From Phycisphaeraceae bacterium (GTDB lineage: Bacteria; Planctomycetota; Phycisphaerae; Phycisphaerales; UBA1924), in NCBI GenBank assembly GCA_007693965.1, contig RECQ01000042.1, positions 61,323 to 125,322 of the forward strand: DNA of 64,000 nucleotides, given 5' to 3'. Of the stretch, positions 45,062-53,664 are shown piece after piece. The notes below the pieces were generated by a model. The model saw only the letters and a list, made by a program, of their open reading frames with translations, made no database searches and was not told where the DNA came from. Within the stretch, counting starts at the first letter, position 1. The number at the start of each line of letters is the position of its first letter. Made by a program: the position numbers and the translations under genes.

Positions 45062-46816
45062 TCAGTACACCAGCACGCCCTCGGACGCATACGAATAGCG
45101 GGGTTGATGCTTCCGCGCCACCTCGACCACCGTCGCCAGCACGGCCAGCACGCCCACGCGTCCGATGAACATGGCGATCGTGAGGGCGATGCGGCTGGCG
45201 GGGCTGAGATCCGCCGTGATCCCCATCGAGTAGCCGACGGTCCCGAAGGCGGAGACCGCTTCGAAAATCAGATCCGCAAGCGGCATTCCGTCGCGTCCGC
45301 CCTCCACCGCCGCCAGGAACCCGGCCGTCGCCATCGCCGACACCAGGCACAGCACGATGATCGCGGCGCTCTTGCGGACCAGCTCGTCGGGGATGGTCCG
45401 CCCGAAGGCAGTCGTCTCGGTGCGTCCGCGGATGGCGGCCCAGACGGTCATGAGCAGCACGGCAAAGACCATCATCTTGATGCCGCCGGCCACGGAGACG
45501 GGCGAGCCGCCGATGAACATCAGCAGGATGAGCACGAGCTGGCTGAAGGCGCCCATCTCGCTGGGGGGAATGGTTTCGAAGCCCGCGGTGCGGCTGATGG
45601 TCATGAAATGGGCGTCGGCGATCGCCAGCCGGAACGGCTGCTCGGCCTGCGAGAGCTCGCCGGTGAGAAGCATGAGGTAGCCGAGGACATAGACCAGCAG
45701 GGTCATGGAGAGGATGAGCTTGGCGTTGAGATCGAGCCGGACGAGCGTGCCATCCATCACATGCATCCCGCGAATTTTCCCGCGCACGACGCGGAGGATG
45801 TTCGCAAGCACCGGGAAGCCCAGGCTGCCCATGAAGATGAGCCCGGCGATGACGATCAGGCTGGTCCAGTGGGTCCGCAGGCCGTTCAGGCTGTTGTCGG
45901 TGGTGACGAAACCCGCATTGCAGAATCCTGAGACGGCGAAGAAGACGCTGTGAAACAGGCGGTCGGCCCGGGTCTCCATGCCGGGGGCGCCCTCCCACGT
46001 TTCGGGCCACCCGAAATACAGCGTCGCAGCGCCGATGGCCTCGAACACGTGCGTCACCACGATGATGAAGACCACCAGCCGGGCCACTGTGATCTGCCCG
46101 GACCACCCCTGCTCGGTGGAGTCCCCCAGCGCGCGGGTGGCTTTGAGGCCGAAGGAAGCCCCCAGCATCAGCGCAAACACTGCCCCGAAGACCAGGATCC
46201 CCAGCGCCCCCAGCTGGATCCACACCATGATGATGACATGCCCGAAACGCGTAAAACCCTCGCCCGTCGGACGCACCACCAGACCGGTCTGGCTGATGGC
46301 GCTGGTGATGGTGAAGACCGAGTCCACCACGCCGATGGGCTGGTCCGGAGGCGTTGCGGCGGGGAGCATCAGAGCGGCCGACCCGATCGCGATCAGAACG
46401 ATGAATGATCCGATGAAGATCAACCCCGGCGGCATCTTGGACTTGTCCACCGCCAGCAGGTAGAGCTGCAGGAGCTGGTGAACGATGAGCAGCCCGGTCA
46501 GCAGCGCCAGAACCGGCCACCACCAGAGAAAGACAATGGCGACGCCCACCAGCGACGCCTCGAACCCGTGCTTCTTGACGAAAGCAGGCCACTCCCCCAT
46601 CGCGATGCGCGTGCGCAGCATCACGATGGCGTAGATGAGGAGCAGAACGGCCTGGATGCCGTGCACCAAAGCGGGCGCGATGAGCTGGTCGTCCGCGGCC
46701 CACCCCATGCGAAGGATCGCGGGCGCAAAGGCGCCGAGGGCCAGCAGGCCGCGCCGCCAGCTCCAGGCGCTCTTTTCCTCAATCCGTTGCAGCCGCAGCG
46801 GCCGACTGGTGTCCAT
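45062..46816 (-). CDS. ktrB: KtrB/TrkH-type potassium transporter membrane subunit, 584 aa
   Basis: The K+-translocating subunit. About ten helices carry four pore loops with selectivity-filter-like segments: TSAISQTGLV, VSGFCNAGFV, ISRTAGFET and VSAFGTVGYS. An N-terminal extension of about 130 residues holds extra hydrophobic segments, making it longer than typical KtrB (near 450). TACCCT lies 8 nt before the ATG. The downstream neighbour is the gating subunit gene. It probably imports K+ coupled to Na+ or H+. Confidence 0.9.
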   Translation of the reverse strand: MDTSRPLRLQRIEEKSAWSWRRGLLALGAFAPAILRMGWAADDQLIAPALVHGIQAVLLLIYAIVMLRTRIAMGEWPAFVKKHGFEASLVGVAIVFLWWWPVLALLTGLLIVHQLLQLYLLAVDKSKMPPGLIFIGSFIVLIAIGSAALMLPAATPPDQPIGVVDSVFTITSAISQTGLVVRPTGEGFTRFGHVIIMVWIQLGALGILVFGAVFALMLGASFGLKATRALGDSTEQGWSGQITVARLVVFIIVVTHVFEAIGAATLYFGWPETWEGAPGMETRADRLFHSVFFAVSGFCNAGFVTTDNSLNGLRTHWTSLIVIAGLIFMGSLGFPVLANILRVVRGKIRGMHVMDGTLVRLDLNAKLILSMTLLVYVLGYLMLLTGELSQAEQPFRLAIADAHFMTISRTAGFETIPPSEMGAFSQLVLILLMFIGGSPVSVAGGIKMMVFAVLLMTVWAAIRGRTETTAFGRTIPDELVRKSAAIIVLCLVSAMATAGFLAAVEGGRDGMPLADLIFEAVSAFGTVGYSMGITADLSPASRIALTIAMFIGRVGVLAVLATVVEVARKHQPRYSYASEGVLVY

Positions 46817-46824
46817 GGGTCAAG

Positions 46825-46830
46825 AGGGTA
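46825..46830 (-). promoter_or_regulatory. -10-like box TACCCT, 8 nt before ATG
   Basis: On the minus strand TACCCT is followed by CTTGACCC and the ATG of ktrB, with no Shine-Dalgarno. Confidence 0.45.
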
Positions 46831-46873
46831 TCGGCTCGATCCCGGCGGGGACGGTCAGAAGCTGCCGGAGTGA

Positions 46874-48505
46874 TCACGACCGGTCGGCGCCGGCGCGGAC
46901 GCTTCGCAGCGCAGCGCGTTCGATCGAGACCACGCGGATTGGCGTGATCGCAAGAGCCGCCGCCAACTCCTGCGCGGTCTTGGGCGGAGCGCCGGCCCAG
47001 CCGTAGCGACGCTCGATGACCGTTCGTGCCAAGGAATCCAGTCGATCGAGGCGCCGGCGCAGCCGCGGGTCGGGATCGAGCCAGGCCTGCCAGGGGGCGA
47101 GCCGGCGCGTCCAGTCGGTGAGGACGATGGACGAGGGCGTAGCGCGGGCGGCTCCGGGCGGCGTCGGAGATTTCCGCAGTGGCGCCAGGGCGCGGTTGAT
47201 GGCCAGGCCCGCCGAAGCAGCCAGGCGACCGCCTCGGGCGGGGTCGAAGGCGGTGGCGGCGTGAATGATCGCATCCATCGCCATCGCATGCGCCCGCCGC
47301 GCATCATCCGGGGACAACTCCGCCAGCGGCCGACCGAGGGCCGACTCGATGGCCTGAAGCGCGTGGCGACGCTGCATGCGCACCAGTTCGGCCCGAAGCA
47401 ACGCAACCCATCGCAGGTTGGTCTCAGCGCGGTCGAGATCGGCGGCCCGGGGGTTGTGCCGCGAAAGCGCGCCGACGCCTGCGCCGGTGGTTGCGAGCAG
47501 CGCCCGCTGGGCCCGCGCCAGGGCGTGCTCGACGAAACGGTTGGGGATGGGCGCCATCGCCGCCAGTTGCAGAAAGCTCTCCAGTGTTTGTTCGGCGCTC
47601 TCGCCAAGTCCCGTGCGCACAACATCAAGCTCCAGCGCTGCTTCGTCGGCGCCGGGCGCGGGATCGGTGGGAAGCTCGAGCCGGCGCAGCAGCTCGGCGC
47701 GACGTTCGTTGACAACACGATGCACACTGGCGCGGCTGCGCCCATAGCGCTCGGCGATTTTCGCGATGGAGACGCCCGCCCTCGCGGCCCGGAAGATCAC
47801 ACGGCGCTCGTGGGCTGTGAGCGGACCACCCTCCTGGATGATCGGCGAGCCCTCCTCACCATCGTGGCGCAACAGAATCTGGCGCACCGTCTCGTGGGCC
47901 CGGCCGGAGCGCCTCGCCAGTCGAGCGGCGGTTTCATTGAGTGTCCAGCCATAGCGCAGGCGGCAGCGCCGTGCTGTGCGAACCAGTCGCCGCTCCTGCG
48001 CATCCGGCGTGCGCGTGAACCCACGCGCCTTGTCGAGCGACGCCGTGCGCCTGCGCTCGAAGCTCTCCACGACCGCGACAGGAAAGCGCAAATGCACACG
48101 CCCGCCGGTTTCGCGCACCCGCAGCGCAATCAGGCCCTGACGCCGGTAGCGCTCCAGTGTGCGCCGGCTGACGGACCAGCGATTCTGCAGATCCTCGACG
48201 CGGAGCGATTCACCCTCGACATCATCCGGCGTCAACGCCGCGTGCGCGCTCAGCCGCTCGGCCAGCGACGAGAGATCGCCGAGCAGGGCGGCGCCGACAA
48301 ACGTCGATGGATTTTGCAGATCGGGGCGGTAGCCGGTGATGCGGAAGACGACCCAGTCCTCCGGGTAGTTGCGATCAGGATCAATCTCGGGCGCCAGCTC
48401 GCGCAGCCGCTCGAGCTGGCCGAGCAGGCGGGCGCGCGGAGCGAAGCGGAGCTGACCCGAAAGCTCCTCCAGCGCGCCGATGCGCAGGGCGCTCAGGCGG
48501 GGCAT
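46874..48505 (-). CDS. Sigma-70-like protein with several HTH domains, 543 aa
   Basis: Likely a transcription regulator. A MerR-like HTH (about 100-150, RVEDLQNRWSVSRRTLERY) is followed by two further HTH segments (182-212, WTLNETAARLARRSGRAHET; 243-270, GVSIAKIAERYGRSRASVHR). Residues 355-440 resemble sigma region 2 (LRWVALLRAELVR...AFDPARGGRLAASAGLAINRA), and 482-535 resemble region 4 (LARTVIERRYGW...TAQELAAALAITPIRVVSIE). Region 3 is not evident. The region 2 motif keeps the FDP-x-RG-x-x-x-x-x-x-A frame of true sigma factors. Whether it binds RNA polymerase is unknown. A repeat separates it from mqnA upstream. Confidence 0.65.
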   Translation of the reverse strand: MPRLSALRIGALEELSGQLRFAPRARLLGQLERLRELAPEIDPDRNYPEDWVVFRITGYRPDLQNPSTFVGAALLGDLSSLAERLSAHAALTPDDVEGESLRVEDLQNRWSVSRRTLERYRRQGLIALRVRETGGRVHLRFPVAVVESFERRRTASLDKARGFTRTPDAQERRLVRTARRCRLRYGWTLNETAARLARRSGRAHETVRQILLRHDGEEGSPIIQEGGPLTAHERRVIFRAARAGVSIAKIAERYGRSRASVHRVVNERRAELLRRLELPTDPAPGADEAALELDVVRTGLGESAEQTLESFLQLAAMAPIPNRFVEHALARAQRALLATTGAGVGALSRHNPRAADLDRAETNLRWVALLRAELVRMQRRHALQAIESALGRPLAELSPDDARRAHAMAMDAIIHAATAFDPARGGRLAASAGLAINRALAPLRKSPTPPGAARATPSSIVLTDWTRRLAPWQAWLDPDPRLRRRLDRLDSLARTVIERRYGWAGAPPKTAQELAAALAITPIRVVSIERAALRSVRAGADRS

Positions 48506-48515
48506 GGGACTGTCA

Positions 48516-48621
48516 GAGTTCCGAGTACCGAGTTCCGAGTGCCGAGTGCGGAGTACCGAGAACCGGGCGCCGAGTCGGAATGATTCGGTACTCGGTACTC
48601 GGAACTCGGAACTCGGAACTC
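48516..48621. repeat. Iterated-word palindrome, family C copy 2
   Basis: The left arm iterates GAGTTCCGAGTACCGAGTTC-type words. The right arm iterates the complement (TTCGGTACTCGGTACTCGGA). The total span is about 106 bp. It lies between the mqnA stop and the sigma-like gene start. Confidence 0.9.
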
Positions 48622-48641
48622 AAGATGAGACTGGGGCGTCA

Positions 48642-49541
48642 TCACGTCACCCCCTGCCGGTCCACCCACACCGTCGGCGAACGCTCGATCATGCCCAGAT
48701 CGGCCGCCTCGTCGTAGAAGCGTTCGATGGCCTCGCGCTCGCGCGGACCGACTTCGTAGCGCAGCATGCGCCCGAGATACTCGCTCGCGCTGCGGGTCGG
48801 CCAGTCGTGCTCTGGACCGCGTGTGCGGGCGATCCGGTCCAGCCGCGTGCGGTTGTGGAGGCGCTGCCGGTCGAGGACCGCCATCGCAAGATCGATGTTG
48901 GGCGCATCCACCTGCGATGCGCGGCACATCCACACCGCGTAGACGAAGGGCAGGCCCGTCATCTCCTTCCACGCCTCGCCGAGGTCGAGCTGAATGGGCG
49001 CATCCGCCAGCGTCTCGGCGCCGGTGATGACCTTGTCGCCGATGAGAAGCGTGGCGCCGCTCGGGGCATCGTCGCCGCGGAGCAGCGATTGCCCGTCCAC
49101 CACCTCCAGCGCCGGCTCGACGCCGTGCATGCGCTTGAGAATGATGCGCATCAGCACGACCGAAGTGTGGCTCTCCGAATCCACACGCACGCGCTCGAGC
49201 TCGTTCAGCGGCCGGTCGCTGGAGAGGCGCACGGTGAGCGTGGGGCCATCGCAGCCGATCATGCCGCAGGGCAGCAGGGCGAGGGGCTCTGTCCCAAGTT
49301 GAGCATCGATAACGGGCGCCAGGGCCGCATCGACGCGGCCGGAGAGCAGTTCGCCGATCAGTTCGCTCGGGGGACGGAGCGTGAGCTCGACATCCTTCAG
49401 CTTCTCCAGCCCCTCGATCAGCGGCAGTGTGTTGAGGTACGAAACCGCCCCGAGCCGGACGGGGGCCGTGCCGGCGCTTCCGGGGGCGCTTCCGGGGGGG
49501 TCGATGCGCGGCTCGGAAATCTGCGGCGTGGGGCTCTTCAT
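48642..49541 (-). CDS. mqnA: Chorismate dehydratase MqnA, 299 aa
   Basis: It removes water from chorismate to give 3-enolpyruvyl-benzoate, the first step of the futalosine route to menaquinone. The family start RLGAVSYLNTLPLIEGL follows a 29-residue hydrophilic leader. Other features are SGRVDAALAPVIDA, the domain-linking strand TLTVRLSSDRPLNELERVRVD, HTSVVLMRIILKR and LLIGDKVI, then DLGEAWKEMTGLPFVYAVW. Length near 280-300 is typical. TACCAT lies 9 nt upstream of the ATG. The other mqn genes are not in the window. Confidence 0.93.
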   Translation of the reverse strand: MKSPTPQISEPRIDPPGSAPGSAGTAPVRLGAVSYLNTLPLIEGLEKLKDVELTLRPPSELIGELLSGRVDAALAPVIDAQLGTEPLALLPCGMIGCDGPTLTVRLSSDRPLNELERVRVDSESHTSVVLMRIILKRMHGVEPALEVVDGQSLLRGDDAPSGATLLIGDKVITGAETLADAPIQLDLGEAWKEMTGLPFVYAVWMCRASQVDAPNIDLAMAVLDRQRLHNRTRLDRIARTRGPEHDWPTRSASEYLGRMLRYEVGPREREAIERFYDEAADLGMIERSPTVWVDRQGVT

Positions 49542-49550
49542 GACTGCATC

Positions 49551-49556
49551 ATGGTA
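49551..49556 (-). promoter_or_regulatory. -10-like box TACCAT, 9 nt before ATG
   Basis: On the minus strand TACCAT is followed by GATGCAGTC and the ATG of mqnA. No Shine-Dalgarno is present. Confidence 0.4.
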
Positions 49557-49631
49557 TCGCCGGTGCACCGGCCGCGGCCCGGAGGATGGCGTCGCCTTGT
49601 GGGGCGGGTCGCGGCGGGTCATCATGGCGCC

Positions 49632-50282
49632 ATGCCGAGCGACACAACGACCGGATCGGACGCCGCCCATGATGTCGGGCTTGTGCTCGTCGGCGGCGGG
49701 GGCCACGCCCGCGTTGTGGCCGAGGGCGCCCGCCTCGCGGGCTGGGCGATCACCGGCTTCCTCGACGACGACCCCGAAGCCGCACTGGCAGGAATCGAGG
49801 CGCGTCGCCTCGGCGCCCTGGCCCTGCTCGACCACGAGGACATCGGCCTGCGGCATCCGCTCATCCTCGGCCTCGGCGACCTGGCCCTGCGCCGCAAACT
49901 CATCCCGAAGCTGGCCGAGCCGGTGGCGTCGGTGATCCACACGCACGCCTCGGTCTCGCCCTCGGCGCGGATCGGGCGGGGCGTCTTCATCGGGCCCGGC
50001 GCGGTGGTGCATACCGGCGCCGCGATCGGCGACCACGCGATCATAAACTCGGGCGCGATCATCGAGCACGATTGCGTGATTGGCGAGAACGCCCACATCG
50101 CCCCCGGCGCGGCCCTCGGCGGCGACGTGCGCGTGGGGGCGAACACGCTGGTGGGCCTGGGGGCGCGGGCGCTGCCCGGCGTGCGGATCGGCGTGCGCTG
50201 CGTGGTGGGGATGGGCGCGGCGGTGGTGACGGACGTGCCTGATGGAGCGCTGGTCTTCGGTGTGCCGGCGCGGGGGGGCTGA
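49632..50282 (+). CDS. NeuD/PglD-type sugar O-acyltransferase, 216 aa
   Basis: A hexapeptide-repeat acyltransferase of the NeuD/PglD group, which acetylates sugar amines or hydroxyls for surface glycans. The N-terminal nucleotide-sugar domain starts VLVGGGGHARVVAEGA with TGFLDDDPEA. From about residue 110 a left-handed beta-helix is built of [IV]-G-x-x-x-x units (ARIGRGVFIGPGAVVHTGAA, then IGDHAIINSGAIIEHDCVIG). The catalytic His is probably in IEHDCVIGENAHIAPGA. The typical end is VFGVPAR. It is divergent from mqnA and has no glycan genes beside it, so the substrate is open. Confidence 0.85.
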   Translation: MPSDTTTGSDAAHDVGLVLVGGGGHARVVAEGARLAGWAITGFLDDDPEAALAGIEARRLGALALLDHEDIGLRHPLILGLGDLALRRKLIPKLAEPVASVIHTHASVSPSARIGRGVFIGPGAVVHTGAAIGDHAIINSGAIIEHDCVIGENAHIAPGAALGGDVRVGANTLVGLGARALPGVRIGVRCVVGMGAAVVTDVPDGALVFGVPARGG

Positions 50283-50416
50283 TGCGCGACCTCTTCGACT
50301 GCTTTACACATTCATGACACACGGCATTCACCGCCCCGCCTCGCAATCGAGGGCCATTGCCCTACCATCTTCGACTCAGCGGCGAGGGCCGGCATCCACA
50401 AGAGACGAGAGGAACC

Positions 50417-51754
50417 ATGCGAACTTCAGACAATTCCGAGCGAATCACACGAGGCGCATTTCATTTCCCTGCGATTTGCGCGCTCTTCATCATGTCCGTC
50501 GCATCATGTGTCGGTCGGGCTGAGCCAGTGGCGCAGCATGATGACGGGGCCTCAGGCCGCAGCGTCGTGGTGTGGATCAGCCTGGACGGCTTCCGCCCGG
50601 ACTACTTTGACCGGGCCGAGACGCCCACGCTGGACATGCTGATGCGCGAGGGCGCGTGGAGCCGCGAGCTGGCGCCGGTCTTCCCCTCGCTCACATTCCC
50701 CAGCCATGTCGCGCAGGCGACGGGCGTGACGGTGTCGGAGCACGGCGCGCCGGGCAACTCGTTCTACGACTCCGAAATCGGCATGCAGTGGCGGTATCCC
50801 CCCTATTCGGAGCTGGTGGAATCCGAAGCGATCTGGTTCACAGCCCCGCGGCAGGGCGTGCGCACCGCCGTGGTCGACTGGACCATGTCGCACCAGCAGA
50901 CGGGCGAGATCCGCTCCGACTACTTCGGCGAACGCTACGACGGCAGACTCTCGGACGATGAGCGGCTGGGGCGCGTCCTGGAGATCTGGCGCAACGACAC
51001 GCACGAAGAGCCCCTGCGGCTGCTCATGGGCTACGCCACTGCCACCGACAGCGCCGGCCACCGCTTTGGGCCCGATGCGCCGGAGATGAGCGCTGTCATC
51101 AACCAGACCGATCGCATCGTGGGCCGCTTTGTCGAGGGCTTGAAGGAGACCTTCCGCGAGAAGATGGATGAAAATGACGAGCTGTACCTGCTCATCACCA
51201 CCGACCACGGCATGAGCGAGGTGCATTCGCTGGTCAACGCCGCGGCGATGCTGGGGCTGGAGAGCACGCGGGGCATTCGCATCGTGACCAGCGGCAATGT
51301 GGGCGCGGTCTTCCTGAACGAGTATGAGCCGGCGAGCGATCGCGAGGCGCAGATGGAGCGCATGATCGACGCCGCGGCGGAGCACGAGTTCGCCCGCGTC
51401 TTCCGCAAGGGCGAGACGCCCGCCGAATGGGGCTACGAGCACCCCACACGCACCGGCGACCTGACGCTGGTGCTCGACAAAGGCTACACCTTCAGCACAA
51501 GGCCCGAAGGCGTCGTCGGCGACGCCCGCGAGCACGGCGGCCCGCTGGGCATGCACGGCTACAACGTCACGGAAAACCCGGAGATGCTCGGCATCACCAT
51601 CCTCTGGCGCTACCCCGAGCCCCTCAGCGGCGCCGACCTCGGCCCGGTTCACTCACTCCAGCTCCACCCCACGGTGTGCAAACTCCTCGGCATCGACCCG
51701 GCGCCGAAAGCGACGCACGACCCGATCAGGATCCCGGCTTCGATTCGCCGGTGA
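50417..51754 (+). CDS. ENPP-type phosphodiesterase, probable lipoprotein, 445 aa
   Basis: An ectonucleotide pyrophosphatase/phosphodiesterase-like member of the alkaline phosphatase superfamily. Metal and nucleophile motifs are WISLDGFRPDYF, PSLTFPSHVAQATG (Thr as nucleophile), ATATDSAGHRFGP, ITTDHGMSEV and the final His in REHGGPLGMHGY. The N-terminus ends its hydrophobic stretch with IMSVASC, a probable lipobox. GAGAGGA lies right before ATG 50417, and TACCAT about 50 nt upstream may be the promoter, so this gene looks normally leadered. It probably hydrolyses nucleotide or phosphodiester substrates in the periplasm. Confidence 0.87.
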   Translation: MRTSDNSERITRGAFHFPAICALFIMSVASCVGRAEPVAQHDDGASGRSVVVWISLDGFRPDYFDRAETPTLDMLMREGAWSRELAPVFPSLTFPSHVAQATGVTVSEHGAPGNSFYDSEIGMQWRYPPYSELVESEAIWFTAPRQGVRTAVVDWTMSHQQTGEIRSDYFGERYDGRLSDDERLGRVLEIWRNDTHEEPLRLLMGYATATDSAGHRFGPDAPEMSAVINQTDRIVGRFVEGLKETFREKMDENDELYLLITTDHGMSEVHSLVNAAAMLGLESTRGIRIVTSGNVGAVFLNEYEPASDREAQMERMIDAAAEHEFARVFRKGETPAEWGYEHPTRTGDLTLVLDKGYTFSTRPEGVVGDAREHGGPLGMHGYNVTENPEMLGITILWRYPEPLSGADLGPVHSLQLHPTVCKLLGIDPAPKATHDPIRIPASIRR

Positions 51755-51759
51755 GGATC

Positions 51760-51971
51760 GAACGCGGAGGTCGCGGAGATCGCGGAGGGAGAGAACTCGG
51801 AGTGAGACGGAGTTTTTGAGGAAAACGGAGAAGAGAGAGAATTGTACTTCCGCGCGCGGGCGCGTGCAGCAATGCACAGAGCGCTCTTGAAAAACTGAAC
51901 AGCGCGAAATCCGGAGCAAGAACAAGCTCTCCACTCCGTCTCACTCAAAAACTCCGTCTCACGCCGCGTTC
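51760..51971. repeat. Long palindrome, family E copy 4
   Basis: GAACGCGGAGGTCGCGGAGA and GGAGTGAGACGGAGTTTTTG on the left match ACTCCGTCTCACTCAAAAAC and CACGCCGCGTTC on the right. It fills the gap between the convergent ENPP and PEGA genes. Confidence 0.9.
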
Positions 51972-51981
51972 ATCCTCCCGC

Positions 51982-52557
51982 TCACCGCGGCGAGCGCTCA
52001 TCGCGCGTGGGAGGCGGAAGCAGCGGCGGGAGCTCGACCGGCGGCTCGTCCTCGACATCCGCATCCCGCTCAATCAGCAAGCCCTCGTCTGTCGGGGGCC
52101 GGGAGCGGCGCGGGTCGTCCGGGGCGAGTTCGGCGCCGACCTGGCGGCGCAGATTGCGGGCCCGCGCGATGATCTCATCGGGATCGCTCACAGACGGCGC
52201 CAGCTCGAAATGCCACTGCACATGCGTCTTGAAGCGCACCGGCAGCGTCTCGGCGATGAGATCGAACCCCGGCCACTCGTGCGCCGGGGCCTCTGCCTTC
52301 GCGCTGGTGATCAACGGCTCGTACCCCTCCTTGCGCAACCGCACGTCGTACACGCCGAACCAGGTGAAATCGATGTCCACCGGCGTGCGGCCGATCTCGA
52401 CATCATTCAGGACCACCACGGCGCCGGAGGGCTCGGAGGTAATAAAAATGCGGCGCTCCGATGCGCAGCCGGACATGCCGACGAACAGCGCGCCAGCCGC
52501 GACGATCAGCGAGGCGGTGGATGCGCGTCGAACCGGATTCAGAGTCGCCCTTCGCAT
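51982..52557 (-). CDS. PEGA domain lipoprotein, 191 aa
   Basis: A small exported lipoprotein. The signal ends at a lipobox (LFVGMSGC, Cys around residue 31). A PEGA domain follows directly (RRIFITSEPSGAVVVLNDVEIGRTP, in two beta-strand pairs, then FGVYDVRLRKEGYEPL), a fold usually involved in surface or periplasmic protein contacts. The C-terminal 50 residues are acidic and proline-rich. It starts only 5 nt after lptB on the same strand, so it is likely co-transcribed and may act at the outer envelope; a direct role with LptB is not shown. Confidence 0.85.
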   Translation of the reverse strand: MRRATLNPVRRASTASLIVAAGALFVGMSGCASERRIFITSEPSGAVVVLNDVEIGRTPVDIDFTWFGVYDVRLRKEGYEPLITSAKAEAPAHEWPGFDLIAETLPVRFKTHVQWHFELAPSVSDPDEIIARARNLRRQVGAELAPDDPRRSRPPTDEGLLIERDADVEDEPPVELPPLLPPPTRDERSPR

Positions 52558-52562
52558 TGCGT

Positions 52563-53354
52563 TCAGCGTACCTTTTCAGGACTCGACGTGTGTTTCAGCG
52601 GCTTCTTTCCGCTGGGGATGTCGTCGAACTCGTCGCCCTTGAAGAGCGAGCCGAGGTAGGAGCGCCGGACCAGCTCGTCGTTGATCAGCTCTCTGGGCGT
52701 GCCCTCGCGCAGCACGCGCCCCTCGTCGATCACATAGGACCGGTCGCACACCCGCAATGTCTGCTGCACATTGTGATCGGTGATGAGCACGGCGATGCCC
52801 ATGTCGCTGAGGCGCCGGATCTCCACCTGCAGATCTTCGACCGCGAGCGGGTCGACGCCGCTGAAGGGCTCATCGAGCAGGATGAGGCGGGGGCTGGTGA
52901 CGAGGGCGCGAGCGATCTCGAGCTTGCGCCGCTCGCCGCCGGAGCAGGTGCGGGCCTGGTCCTTCGCCTTGTGGGTGAGGCCGTACTGATCGAGCAGCTC
53001 GGCGCAGCGGGTGCGACGCTGGCGCCGCGAGAGCTTCTGGGTCTCCAGAATGGCCAGCAGGTTCTGCTCGACGGTGAGGCGCTGGAAGACGCTCGGCTCC
53101 TGACTGAGATAGCCCATGCCGCGGCGGGCCCGGAGGTACATGGGCAGGCCGGAGACGTCGCGCCCGTCGAACTGCACGCTTCCGCCGTCGGAGTCGATCA
53201 TGCCGATGGTCATGCGGAAGCAGGTGGTCTTGCCGGCGCCGTTGCGCCCGAGCAGGCCCACGATCTCGCTGGGCTCGACGTGGTAGCTGACACCCTGGAC
53301 GACGAAGCGTCCGGCGTACTGCTTCTTCAGATCCGTTGCTGCCAGAAGGGACAT
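52563..53354 (-). CDS. lptB: LptB-type ABC transporter ATPase, 263 aa
   Basis: The ATPase that powers lipopolysaccharide extraction by LptFG. Walker A is GRNGAGKTT, the signature CSGGERRKLEIARAL, Walker B LILLDEPFSGVDP, and the switch His is in ITDHNVQQTL. The sequence GVSYHVEPSEIVGLLG and the VDPLAVEDLQ stretch are typical of LptB rather than amino-acid transporter ATPases. A 25-residue polar C-terminal extension is present. TACACT lies 10 nt before the ATG. The neighbours rpoN, lptA and lptC seen in proteobacteria are missing here. Presence of lptB agrees with a diderm envelope. Confidence 0.9.
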   Translation of the reverse strand: MSLLAATDLKKQYAGRFVVQGVSYHVEPSEIVGLLGRNGAGKTTCFRMTIGMIDSDGGSVQFDGRDVSGLPMYLRARRGMGYLSQEPSVFQRLTVEQNLLAILETQKLSRRQRRTRCAELLDQYGLTHKAKDQARTCSGGERRKLEIARALVTSPRLILLDEPFSGVDPLAVEDLQVEIRRLSDMGIAVLITDHNVQQTLRVCDRSYVIDEGRVLREGTPRELINDELVRRSYLGSLFKGDEFDDIPSGKKPLKHTSSPEKVR

Positions 53355-53364
53355 CTCGGCCCAG

Positions 53365-53370
53365 AGTGTA
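53365..53370 (-). promoter_or_regulatory. -10-like box TACACT, 10 nt before ATG
   Basis: On the minus strand TACACT is followed by CTGGGCCGAG and the ATG of lptB. No Shine-Dalgarno is evident. Confidence 0.4.
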
Positions 53371-53401
53371 GCCGGGCGTCCGTGGTGCGGCTCTCCTGGT
53401 G

Positions 53402-53460
53402 GGACGGCTCTCCAGAGCCGTTCCTTCGCCGCTCAGCAACAGCTCAGGAGAGCTGTTCCT
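53402..53460. repeat. Paired short palindromes, family I
   Basis: GGACGGCTCTCCAGAGCCGTTCC and a second unit AACAGCTCAGGAGAGCTGTT are two adjacent hairpins sharing the GCTCTCC/GGAGAGC word. They lie between the lptB start and the stop of the small gene at 53476. Confidence 0.8.
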
Positions 53461-53475
53461 CCAAGCAGCGTGCTG

Positions 53476-53664
53476 TCAACGCCCTTCGCGCCGGGCCTTC
53501 GCCTTACTCGCGACCAGATACGGAATCCGGAAGATGCCCCACACGATGAAGGGGAAGGCCACCGTCGCCAGAATAATGACGACGGCGCGTTCCAGCCCGG
53601 TCCAGCCGGAGTCCGCGGGCGTCTCCGCCATCGCGATCAGCATGCTGAGGAGCGAGTAGATCAT
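53476..53664 (-). CDS. Small single-span membrane protein, 62 aa
   Basis: Function unknown. A short polar start (MIYSLLSMLIAMAETPADSGW) precedes one strong membrane helix (AVVIILATVAFPFIVWGIF) and a basic tail ending KAKARREGR, implying the tail is cytoplasmic. Its ATG overlaps the stop of the upstream DUF4870 gene as ATGA (53661-53664), so the two are translationally coupled. That makes it a real gene despite its size, and a partner role with the DUF4870 protein is a reasonable inference. Confidence 0.7.
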   Translation of the reverse strand: MIYSLLSMLIAMAETPADSGWTGLERAVVIILATVAFPFIVWGIFRIPYLVASKAKARREGR

